Source: Betaproteobacteria bacterium TMED82 (lineage in GTDB: Bacteria > Pseudomonadota > Gammaproteobacteria > Burkholderiales > Burkholderiaceae_A). Taken from it: 64,000 nt of DNA. The DNA lies in contig NHEJ01000007.1 in assembly GCA_002170395.1 (NCBI GenBank), positions 105,955-169,954 of the forward strand. The letters run 5' to 3'. The position numbers and the translations under genes were made by a program. Shown here one piece after another: positions 56,880 to 64,000 of this stretch (position 1 is its first letter; every line of letters begins with the position of its first letter). The notes beneath the pieces are model-generated. The model was not told the DNA's origin and searched no databases. It was given only the letters and a program-made list of their open reading frames with translations.

Positions 56880-58142
56880 TTAACCACCTTTCTTCATCAA
56901 ATCAAAAAACTCACCATTATTTTTAGTCTGTCGGATTTTATCAAGTAAAAATTCGATAGACTGCATCTCATCCATATCATGAAGTAATTTCCTCAGAATC
57001 CAAATCTTCTGCAGTAAGTCAGGCTTAATTAAAAGTTCCTCTTTCCTGGTTCCTGATCTGTTGATGTTTATGGCTGGATAAACTCTTTTTTCGGCTAAAC
57101 GCCGCTCTAAGTGTACCTCCATATTTCCAGTGCCTTTAAATTCCTCATAAATTACTTCATCCATTCGGCTTCCCGTCTCAATCAAAGCTGTAGCAATTAT
57201 GGTAAGTGATCCACCCTCCTCGACATTTCTTGCCGCGCCAAAGAATCTTTTCGGTCTATGTAGCGCATTAGCATCAACTCCGCCCGTTAGAACCTTACCA
57301 GAGGTTGGTACCACCGTATTGTAAGCTCTTGCTAACCTAGTAATTGAGTCCAGTAAAATTACGACATCTTTCTTATGTTCGACTAATCTTTTTGCTTTCT
57401 CTATAACCATTTCAGCAACTTGAACATGCCTCGGCGCGGGTTCATCAAAAGTTGAAGCCACAACTTCTCCGCGAACAGATCTTTGCATTTCAGTGACCTC
57501 TTCGGGTCTTTCGTCTATGAGTAAAACGATAAGTTTGATTTCAGGGTGATTATCCGTAATTGAGTGCGCCATGTGTTGCATCATTACAGTCTTGCCACTT
57601 TTTGGTGAGGCTACTATTAATCCTCTTTGCCCTTTTCCGATTGGAGCGATCATGTCAATGATTCTTCCAGTGATATTCTCTTCCCCTCTCAAATCGCGCT
57701 CAAGGGACATCGCATCATCGGGAAATAAAGGGGTTAAGTTCTCAAACAGAATTTTTTTCTTCGAGGCATCAGGAGGTTGAGAATTAATCTGGTCAACTTT
57801 AACAAGAGCGAAGTATCTTTCACCATCTTTCGGGGTTCTAACTTCTCCTTCTATCTCATCTCCCGTGTGAAGATTAAAGCGTCGGATTTGGGAGGGTGAC
57901 AGGTATATATCATCTGTACTTGCCATGTAAGAAGCTTCTGGAGAACGCAAAAACCCAAAACCGTCGGGTAAAACCTCTAGAACTCCATCACCAAAAATCT
58001 GTTCCCCGCCCTTAGCTTTTTTCTTCAAAATAGCAAACATTAACTCCTGTTTACGCAACCTGCTCGCCGTTTCTATTTCCAAAGACCTGGCTAATTCAAC
58101 GAGTTTTGTTACTGGAAGGGCTTTGAGCTCTGATAGGTACAT
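56880..58142 (-). CDS. rho: Transcription termination factor Rho
   Basis: Rho is the RNA-dependent ATPase that ends many transcripts. The 420 residues fit the family. The N-terminal RNA-binding domain begins [20 protein letters not shown]; the cold-shock-like part has [14 protein letters not shown]. The P-loop is [15 protein letters not shown], Walker [17 protein letters not shown], and [20 protein letters not shown] contains the Q/R loops. trxA lies upstream on the same strand. Confidence 0.97.
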   Translation of the reverse strand: MYLSELKALPVTKLVELARSLEIETASRLRKQELMFAILKKKAKGGEQIFGDGVLEVLPDGFGFLRSPEASYMASTDDIYLSPSQIRRFNLHTGDEIEGEVRTPKDGERYFALVKVDQINSQPPDASKKKILFENLTPLFPDDAMSLERDLRGEENITGRIIDMIAPIGKGQRGLIVASPKSGKTVMMQHMAHSITDNHPEIKLIVLLIDERPEEVTEMQRSVRGEVVASTFDEPAPRHVQVAEMVIEKAKRLVEHKKDVVILLDSITRLARAYNTVVPTSGKVLTGGVDANALHRPKRFFGAARNVEEGGSLTIIATALIETGSRMDEVIYEEFKGTGNMEVHLERRLAEKRVYPAININRSGTRKEELLIKPDLLQKIWILRKLLHDMDEMQSIEFLLDKIRQTKNNGEFFDLMKKGG

Positions 58143-58197
58143 TCTTTCGGCTGTCGTTAAGTTAGAAAATTTTTGTTACAAATTCTACGCAATCAAA

Positions 58198-58524
58198 TCA
58201 CACGTTACTATCAATCCAGGCAGTCAGCTGAGATTTTGCAGCAGCACCGACCTTTTGGGACACTACTGCGCCGTTTTCAAACAACAAAAGGGTAGGAATA
58301 CCGCGAATACTGAACTTTGCGGGGGTATCAGGGTTTTCGTCAATATTTAATTTACAAACCACAATCTTACCAACGTATTCTTTAGCTATCTCCTCTATAA
58401 TCGGCGCGATACTTTTACAGGGACCACACCACTCAGCCCAAAAATCAACCAATACGGGGGAGGGGCAATTTACTACTTCTTCATCAAACGATTCGTCTGT
58501 GACGTTTATTATAGAATCACTCAT
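58198..58524 (-). CDS. trxA: Thioredoxin
   Basis: The 108-residue protein has the active site [15 protein letters not shown] and the cis-proline region [13 protein letters not shown]. It is a general cytoplasmic disulfide reductase. The trxA-rho pair is conserved in beta- and gammaproteobacteria. It is divergent from the SRP RNA gene. Confidence 0.97.
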   Translation of the reverse strand: MSDSIINVTDESFDEEVVNCPSPVLVDFWAEWCGPCKSIAPIIEEIAKEYVGKIVVCKLNIDENPDTPAKFSIRGIPTLLLFENGAVVSQKVGAAAKSQLTAWIDSNV

Positions 58525-58696
58525 TTATTAATTTATTCAGGGGGTTTTATTAATAGCACGGCAGTTTAAGGAATATCTTCAGGTTCTAATATACTACGTA
58601 ACTATGAATTATTTCAATTTTCTCTCAAATTAATTTGAATACAATAATTTTTACTGTATTTTGTGAAAATATTTAAAACTTTTTATGCCTTATTGA

Positions 58697-58702
58697 TAAA
58701 AT
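58697..58702 (+). promoter_or_regulatory. Possible -10 box for the SRP RNA
   Basis: TAAAAT lies 8 bases before the first paired base of the SRP RNA. A TTAAAA at 58673-58678 could act as a weak -35 with an 18-base spacer. The position fits transcription starting at about 58709. Confidence 0.4.
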
Positions 58703-58707
58703 GTAAA

Positions 58708-58802
58708 GGCGGGCCGTCTCGCATCTTCAATTGCGTGAATCTGGTCAGATCGGGAACGAAGCAGCCACAACGCTAATTTGGGAGTGCCGAGGTTTCGGCT
58801 CG
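58708..58802 (+). ncRNA. ffs: Signal recognition particle RNA (4.5S)
   Basis: The conserved apical motif GGTCAGATCGGGAACGAAGC is present, with the asymmetric loop that binds Ffh. The 5' end CGGGCCG (58710-58716) pairs fully with CGGCTCG (58796-58802), closing the hairpin at about 93-95 bases. It is followed by a run of seven T. It lies between trxA and dnaX, as in other betaproteobacteria. Confidence 0.93.
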
Positions 58803-58809
58803 TTTTTTT
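58786..58809 (+). terminator. Intrinsic terminator of the SRP RNA
   Basis: GCCGA-GGTT-TCGGC forms a small stem (58786-58799), and the transcript ends in TTTTTTT (58803-58809). The stem uses the 3' arm of the SRP RNA itself. Confidence 0.6.
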
Positions 58810-58830
58810 CTTCAGACGGGAGTATATTTT

Positions 58831-60432
58831 ATTTCTAATATTGCTTTAGCCAGGTCTTGTAGGCCAGATCAGTTTAGTAAGGTGGTGGGGCAAGATATAG
58901 TCATTAAGGCTCTTAAGCATGCTATTTCTAAGGAAAGCTTTCACCATGCTTACTTGTTTACAGGGGGAAGAGGCGTTGGGAAAACAACAATTGCAAGATT
59001 AATTGCCAAAGCAATCAATTGCACCAACTGTTTAGAAGGTGAGCCGTGTAACGAATGTAAAAACTGTGAGGAAATAGACGATGGCAGATTTGTCGACGTC
59101 CTTGAGGTAGATGCGGCTTCGAATAGGGGCGTTGACGAAATTCAGTCAATTTTGGATCAAATTCATTTTTTTCCAGCTTTAGGAAAGAGAAAGGTTTTGA
59201 TAATTGATGAGGTTCACATGCTCAGTAATCATGCTTTCAATGTCATGTTGAAAACTTTAGAAGAACCACCCGAGCATATTGTGTTTATTTTAGCGACTAC
59301 GGACCCAAAAAAAATACCCGCAACAGTCATCTCACGATGCCTTCGTTTTTCATTGAATAATATCCCGGAGGATAAAATTTGCGAACACGTAATGGACATT
59401 TTAAAGAGAAAAAATGTTCCGTTTGAACGGGGTGCAATTAGTCAAATTTCTGCTGCTGCCGAGGGAAGCTTGCGAGATGCTTTGTCTATTTCAGATCAAG
59501 CAATCGCTTGTGGTGAAGGAAAAATAACGTTAGATAATGTGAACTCGATGCTTGGATATGCTTCAACTCTAAGCATCGATGGTTTGATAGATGCTATCCA
59601 ACAAGATAACGTAGACGCAGCCCTATCAATTTCAAGGGAAATGCTAAATTCAGGAGCTGACGCTGGTAGCATTCTGGAGGAGCTTGCGGTCAGATTTCAT
59701 TCGCTTAGTTTAAAGCAGCTGTCAAATATTTCATTCGACGACTCGGAGATGAAGTATACAAGCAAGAACTTAGCTACTTTGAGCTTAACACAATGTAATT
59801 TTTATTATCAAATTGTTACTCTTGGTAGAAGAGATATGCCACTGGCTCCGAACCCCTTGGTTGGATTAGAGATGGTTTTAATTCGGCTTTTCGCGTTTCA
59901 GCTAAGTGAAAAAACAAATGATGTCTTGATTAAGGAGGGAAAAAAAAAATCAAGTAAGAAGCATGATAAATTAATCACGCAGATAAATGCTGACCAGCCG
60001 GTAGCAAATAAATTACCGAAAAAAATTGATCAGCTTGATCAAATGACTTTACTCACCTGGCCAACATTTGTTTCTAATTTAGGGTGTGAGGGGTTGCTCA
60101 GGCAGTTTTTATATAAAACTGAATATGATTCCTTTTCTGAGGATAAAAATATTATTGAAATTAAGTTAAAAGTGAGTTTAGAAATTTTGATGGATAGTGC
60201 ACTCATAAAGAAAGCAGAGGTTTTTTTGACTGATTTTTTAAAAAAAGAAATCAGCATAACTGTCGAAAAAGTGGAATCCGTCTCCAATAGTTTTGAAATG
60301 ATTGAGAAAGCAAATAGTTTGCGAGATAAGAGAGTCGCGAAGGAGGCTTTCAAAAAGAATGCTGGGATTATGCAGTTATTGGCTGAATTTGAGGCCGAGA
60401 TCATAAATGAATCTCTGATTATAAAAAAATGA
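58831..60432 (+). CDS. dnaX: DNA polymerase III subunit gamma/tau, apparent ATT start
   Basis: DnaX is the clamp-loader ATPase. From ATT at 58831 the frame begins I-S-N-I-A-L-A-R-S-C-R-P, which lines up residue for residue with the usual M-S-x-x-x-L-A-R-K-W-R-P start. GGGAG lies eight bases upstream. The first standard start is GTG at 58882, which would cut 17 conserved residues. Walker A is GGRGVGKTTIARL, the zinc site is CTNCLEGEPCNECKNC, and Walker B is VLIIDEVHML. The tau-specific C-terminal part is short (533 residues in total). It overlaps nothing; ybaB follows 22 bases later. Confidence 0.93.
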   Translation: MSNIALARSCRPDQFSKVVGQDIVIKALKHAISKESFHHAYLFTGGRGVGKTTIARLIAKAINCTNCLEGEPCNECKNCEEIDDGRFVDVLEVDAASNRGVDEIQSILDQIHFFPALGKRKVLIIDEVHMLSNHAFNVMLKTLEEPPEHIVFILATTDPKKIPATVISRCLRFSLNNIPEDKICEHVMDILKRKNVPFERGAISQISAAAEGSLRDALSISDQAIACGEGKITLDNVNSMLGYASTLSIDGLIDAIQQDNVDAALSISREMLNSGADAGSILEELAVRFHSLSLKQLSNISFDDSEMKYTSKNLATLSLTQCNFYYQIVTLGRRDMPLAPNPLVGLEMVLIRLFAFQLSEKTNDVLIKEGKKKSSKKHDKLITQINADQPVANKLPKKIDQLDQMTLLTWPTFVSNLGCEGLLRQFLYKTEYDSFSEDKNIIEIKLKVSLEILMDSALIKKAEVFLTDFLKKEISITVEKVESVSNSFEMIEKANSLRDKRVAKEAFKKNAGIMQLLAEFEAEIINESLIIKK

Positions 60433-60454
60433 AATTTAAATATAGGAGAAAAAG

Positions 60455-60784
60455 ATGAAAGGACAAATCGCTGGGATGATGAGGCAAGCGCAACAAATGC
60501 AAGAAAAAATGAAGAAAGTTCAGCACGAGCTCGAGAGTGTTGAAATTGAAGGTCAAGGAGGTTCAGGGTTAATAAAAGTAACAGTCACAGGTCGTCAAAA
60601 AGTGAAAGCAATTGATATTAATCCATCGCTACTTATTCCAGGCGAGGATGACAAGGAGATCCTTCAAGATCTTATAGTAGTGGCAATAAACGATGCAATG
60701 TCACGTGCTGAGAAAATTGCAAACGAGAAAATGTCCTCGGTTACTTCAGGACTTCCATTACCGCCAGGATTGAAACCCTTTTAA
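60455..60784 (+). CDS. ybaB: Nucleoid-associated protein YbaB/EbfC
   Basis: The 109-residue protein starts [20 protein letters not shown] and contains [20 protein letters not shown], the EbfC/YbaB signature. It forms tweezer-like dimers that bind DNA. ATG at 60455 follows AGGAG. It sits between dnaX and recR, a conserved trio. Confidence 0.96.
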   Translation: MKGQIAGMMRQAQQMQEKMKKVQHELESVEIEGQGGSGLIKVTVTGRQKVKAIDINPSLLIPGEDDKEILQDLIVVAINDAMSRAEKIANEKMSSVTSGLPLPPGLKPF

Positions 60785-60789
60785 TAGTA

Positions 60790-61404
60790 ATGAAATATAA
60801 AGCCCCGTTAGCTCTGCAAAAATTGGCTGATGCTTTTGTAAAATTACCCGGAGTTGGACCGAAAACCGCTCAGAGAAATGCTTTGCATCTGATGCAATAC
60901 GACCGAGGAGCAGCACTAAAATTGTCTGAAGCCCTTGCAGAGGCGCTCGAAAGCCTCAAAAACTGTAAAAATTGTAATACGTTTTGTGAGGATAATATTT
61001 GTGAATTATGTGTTGACGCAACTAGGGATAGAAGTAAACTTTGCATAGTTGAGTCCCCCTCGGATTTATTAGCACTTGAGCAATCTCAAGCGTTCAACGG
61101 CTTATATTTTGTTCTGCTCGGAAAAATATCTCCAATTGATGGTGTTGGGCCAAAGGAACTAAAATTTGAAAATCTGATGGCCCGTCTTTCAGATGATCTA
61201 GTAACTGAAGTAATACTAGCTACAAACTTTACTCCTGAGGGACAAGCCACTGCTTACGCCATCGAATTACTCTTAGAGGAGCAGGATTCCCTTAAAAAAA
61301 AGAAGGTGTCGCGTTTAGCCCGCGGTGTACCACATGGTGCAGAATTAGAGTTTACCGACCTGGGTACAATAGCTCAAGCGGTGAGAGAAAGAAAGACAGG
61401 GTGA
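60790..61404 (+). CDS. recR: Recombination mediator RecR
   Basis: RecR works with RecO (and RecF) to load RecA on gaps. The 204 residues show the helix-hairpin-helix LPGVGPKTAQRNALHLM, a zinc site CKNCNTFCEDNICELC, and a Toprim domain with IVESPSDLLALE. The late block LARGVPHGAELEFTDLGTIA is typical. It overlaps nothing and is followed three bases later by the MAPEG gene. Confidence 0.96.
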   Translation: MKYKAPLALQKLADAFVKLPGVGPKTAQRNALHLMQYDRGAALKLSEALAEALESLKNCKNCNTFCEDNICELCVDATRDRSKLCIVESPSDLLALEQSQAFNGLYFVLLGKISPIDGVGPKELKFENLMARLSDDLVTEVILATNFTPEGQATAYAIELLLEEQDSLKKKKVSRLARGVPHGAELEFTDLGTIAQAVRERKTG

Positions 61405-61407
61405 ATT

Positions 61408-61785
61408 ATGGATGAAACTCTTTTATGGTGTTTATTTGTGACTGGAATTTTACCGTTTATTTGTGCTGGAATCACAAAATCAAAAAAATCTTTTGATAAT
61501 TCAGACCCCAGAGCTTGGCAGGCTCAGCAAGAAGGGTACAGAGGCAGGGCGTATGCTGCCCAACAAAATAGTTGGGAAGCTTTTATCTGGTTAACGGTCG
61601 CGATCTTGGTTGCAACAGTATCCGAAAACAATAATTTGGAGTATGTTAAAAATTGTGCTTTGGCATTTGTTTTTTTCAGACTGTTGTTTATTTTGTTATA
61701 TCTTGCCGACCTTTCAAGTGCTAGAACAGTTGCTTGGATTGGTTCAAAAGCATGTGTGTTTTTAATTTTCTTTAGTGCATTTTAG
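61408..61785 (+). CDS. MAPEG family membrane protein
   Basis: The 125-residue protein has four membrane helices and fits the bacterial MAPEG group. The conserved pattern AYAAQQNSWEAFIWLTVAI contains the family Asn and Glu, and FRLLFILLYLADLSSARTVAW is the last conserved block. Some MAPEG proteins use glutathione; an enzymatic role here is not shown. It lies between recR and carA. Confidence 0.85.
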   Translation: MDETLLWCLFVTGILPFICAGITKSKKSFDNSDPRAWQAQQEGYRGRAYAAQQNSWEAFIWLTVAILVATVSENNNLEYVKNCALAFVFFRLLFILLYLADLSSARTVAWIGSKACVFLIFFSAF

Positions 61786-61828
61786 TGAAACGTTTTTAAC
61801 AGACTGTAATATAGTTTTGGAGTAATTT

Positions 61829-63004
61829 TTGCGCCTTAATCAGCTTTTAAGAAAATTTGCCTTTGACGGAGGTGGCCATAAAGGACCAGCCCTGCTAGCA
61901 CTTTCCGATGGGAGCGAATTTTTCGGTGATGCCGTTGGATTTCATGGATTAGCTTGCGGTGAGGTAGTTTTCAACACGTCGATGACAGGTTATCAAGAAA
62001 TAATTTCAGACCCAAGTTATTGCAATCAATTAGTTACTTTGACTTATCCACACATTGGGAATGTTGGATGCAATGCTTCTGATATGGAGAGTAAAAATGT
62101 TTATCTTTCAGGAGTCATAGTAAAAAACTTATCCTCTTCTTACTCGAATTATAGAGGCGAACAAAGCTTAAATAGTTTTCTTGTGCAAAATAAAGTTGTC
62201 GGTATAGCAAATATCGACACGAGAAAATTAACTCTAAATCTGAGACAAAATGGTGCGATGAATGGGGTTATTATCTCAATGCAGGAAAATTCAAAGTTAA
62301 ATTTGGTTGAGGCAAGGCGCAGCGCCTCAGCTGCTTTGAGCGAATTCGATGGTATTCGCGGATCTGAACTGGCAAATCGTGTTAGCGTGTCACGATCTTA
62401 CAGCAGCCAAACCGAACCAAAAAGAGACTCCCCATTTCTTCTAGTTTATGATTTTGGGATAAAAAAGAACATTTTAAGAATTTTAGAATCTCTGGGTTGC
62501 CAGTTTCTGGTGGTCCCAAGTAACACCTCATATGACGTTATCGTAGAAACTAAACCCGATGGTATTATTTTGTCAAATGGTCCTGGTGATCCTGAGCCGT
62601 GTGCAAATGGAATAAACGTCGCTAGAAATGCCATTTCTAACAAATTACCAATTTTAGGAATTTGCTTAGGGCATCAGGTCTTGGCTCTGGCTGCAGGTGC
62701 AAAAACAAAGAAAATGTCATTTGGTCATCACGGAGCTAATCACCCTATCCAAGAGCTTAAAACCAACAAAATTTTTATTACTTCTCAGAATCATGGTTTT
62801 GTAGTTGACGAAAATTACTTAGGTGACGAATTAGTGGTTTCTCATAAGTCACTCTTTGATGGAAGCATACAGGGAATAGAGCACCTTAATTCGCCGGCTT
62901 TTGGTTTTCAAGGCCACCCTGAGGGAAGTCCAGGCCCACAAGATCTAGTTGATATATTCAAAAAATTTGTAGATCTTTTGAAAGAAAAAAATAAAAATGC
63001 CTAA
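61829..63004 (+). CDS. carA: Carbamoyl-phosphate synthase small subunit
   Basis: CarA is the glutaminase subunit that supplies ammonia to CarB for arginine and pyrimidine synthesis. The start is TTG at 61829, with GGAG seven bases upstream; it gives a leader of about 20 residues before [18 protein letters not shown]. The N-terminal domain holds [20 protein letters not shown]. The glutamine-amidotransferase triad has the Cys in [14 protein letters not shown] and the His/Glu in [12 protein letters not shown]. The length of 391 is normal. The stop overlaps carB by eight bases. Confidence 0.96.
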   Translation: MRLNQLLRKFAFDGGGHKGPALLALSDGSEFFGDAVGFHGLACGEVVFNTSMTGYQEIISDPSYCNQLVTLTYPHIGNVGCNASDMESKNVYLSGVIVKNLSSSYSNYRGEQSLNSFLVQNKVVGIANIDTRKLTLNLRQNGAMNGVIISMQENSKLNLVEARRSASAALSEFDGIRGSELANRVSVSRSYSSQTEPKRDSPFLLVYDFGIKKNILRILESLGCQFLVVPSNTSYDVIVETKPDGIILSNGPGDPEPCANGINVARNAISNKLPILGICLGHQVLALAAGAKTKKMSFGHHGANHPIQELKTNKIFITSQNHGFVVDENYLGDELVVSHKSLFDGSIQGIEHLNSPAFGFQGHPEGSPGPQDLVDIFKKFVDLLKEKNKNA

Positions 63005-64000
63005 AAGAAAAGACTTAAAAAAGATTTTGATAATCGGTGCGGGCCCAATAGTTATTGGGCAAGCATGCGAATTTGATTACTCGGGAGTGCAAGCTTGCAA
63101 GGCCTTAAAGGAGGAGGGTTTTAAAGTAATACTAGTCAACAGTAATCCCGCAACAATAATGACTGATCCTGAAATGGCAGACTCAGTTTACATAGAGCCT
63201 TTAAACAAATTTATATTAGAAAAAATACTTGAAAGAGAAAAACCAGACGCGATTTTACCCACAATGGGAGGACAAACTGCACTGAATTTGGCGCTCGCAC
63301 TCTCTGATGACGGAATATTAGAGCGTTTAAAAATTGAATTAATTGGTGCCAATCGAGATGCTATTGACAAGGCAGAGGATAGAAGAAAATTCAAAGTTGC
63401 AATGGAAAAAATCGGATTAAAAACTGCCAAGTCTGGAGTAGCACATACCATTTCGGAGGCAAATGCGGTTAGGAAGGAAATTTCCGCTGGGATCTCTGGA
63501 GCTGGTTTTCCCTTGATAGTTAGGCCAAGCTTTACCTTAGGTGGGTCAGGTGGCGGCATAGCCTATAACTCTGAAGAATTTGATATTATTTGTGCTAGAG
63601 GTTTGGATGCATCTCCGATTGATGAGCTTTTAATTGAGGAGTCTCTCATAGGTTGGAAAGAGTTTGAAATGGAGGTTGTGCGGGATAAAATGGATAACTG
63701 CGTTATTATCTGCTCCATAGAAAATATCGATCCAATGGGCATTCACACGGGTGACTCTATAACTGTCGCTCCTGCTCAAACCCTCACTGATAAGGAATAC
63801 CAACAAATGAGAGTGGCTTCCATTGATATACTTAGAGAAATCGGGGTTGATACCGGGGGTTCAAATGTCCAATTTGCTGTAAATCCTAGCAACGGTAAAA
63901 TGGTAGTTGTGGAAATGAATCCTAGAGTATCTCGCTCATCAGCACTAGCATCTAAGGCTACAGGGTTCCCAATTGCGAAAGTTGCAGCAAAATTGGCTAT
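62997..64000 (+). CDS. carB: Carbamoyl-phosphate synthase large subunit, N-terminal part (cut by window edge)
   Basis: ATG at 62997 lies within the end of carA (ATGCCTAA). The first residues [20 protein letters not shown] and [20 protein letters not shown] are the CarB start. The ATP-grasp region of the first synthetase half is visible: [32 protein letters not shown], and further on [16 protein letters not shown] and [17 protein letters not shown]. About 334 codons are in the window; the second half lies beyond it. Confidence 0.97.
   Translation, partial: MPKRKDLKKILIIGAGPIVIGQACEFDYSGVQACKALKEEGFKVILVNSNPATIMTDPEMADSVYIEPLNKFILEKILEREKPDAILPTMGGQTALNLALALSDDGILERLKIELIGANRDAIDKAEDRRKFKVAMEKIGLKTAKSGVAHTISEANAVRKEISAGISGAGFPLIVRPSFTLGGSGGGIAYNSEEFDIICARGLDASPIDELLIEESLIGWKEFEMEVVRDKMDNCVIICSIENIDPMGIHTGDSITVAPAQTLTDKEYQQMRVASIDILREIGVDTGGSNVQFAVNPSNGKMVVVEMNPRVSRSSALASKATGFPIAKVAAKLA

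Overview
The window is a dense, low-GC (judged by eye, not counted, to be around 40 %) stretch of chromosomal DNA from a flagellated Gram-negative bacterium. Several gene neighbourhoods point to a betaproteobacterium: ispG-hisS-yfgM-bamB-der-hfq-hflX-hflK-hflC-hisZ-purA in one run, rpsP-rimM-trmD-rplS next to a CobD/AmpE-like gene and rsgA/orn, trxA-rho-rpmE with an L31 type-B protein, and a type II secretion cluster in which gspC follows gspF. This affiliation is an inference from remembered synteny; no search was run. I saw no insertion sequence, prophage, CRISPR array or other sign of a recent island.

Layout. 1-8442 is a flagellar block: a left-truncated FliK-like gene on the minus strand, then flhA-flhF-flhG-fliA, two unrecognised genes with acidic tails, and fliS. 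8443-9102 holds no intact gene; it carries what looks like a one-base-frameshifted small gene. 9103-19050 is a type II secretion cluster in the order G-H-I-J-K-L-N-D-E-F-C, with no separate gspM. 19067-23357 carries ridA, recG, oxyR and cysM. 23367-28344 is mixed: trhO, an unrecognised cysteine-free 365-residue protein, a type II haloacid dehalogenase, tRNA-Arg(CCU), a small exported protein, dusA, a DUF2069 gene and wrbA. 28417-31293 is a CBS-domain gene followed by surE-pcm-nlpD; the rpoS that often follows nlpD is not here. yccA (minus) and ndk follow. 32676-48897 is the long isoprenoid / outer-membrane / RNA / purine run, ending with rnr and rlmB. 48890-54717 has mltB (minus) divergent from rpsP-rimM-trmD-rplS, then a CobD/AmpE-like gene, rsgA (minus) and orn. 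54709-58524 is a minus-strand operon trxA-rho-rpmE-glycosyltransferase. 58708-64000 has the SRP RNA, dnaX-ybaB-recR, a MAPEG gene, carA and the start of carB.

Most notable: hisZ and purA are one uninterrupted 783-codon reading frame, with an internal GTG preceded by a Shine-Dalgarno sequence exactly at the start of the purA part. Other oddities are dnaX apparently starting at ATT, a GspE lacking its tetracysteine zinc module, an FlhF with weakened GTPase motifs and a CPICCC cluster, an RNase R without its N-terminal helix-turn-helix domain, and a glycosyltransferase whose first membrane helix reads upstream past its only standard start codon towards a run of ten A. Genes commonly overlap by a few bases, and GTG and TTG starts are frequent.
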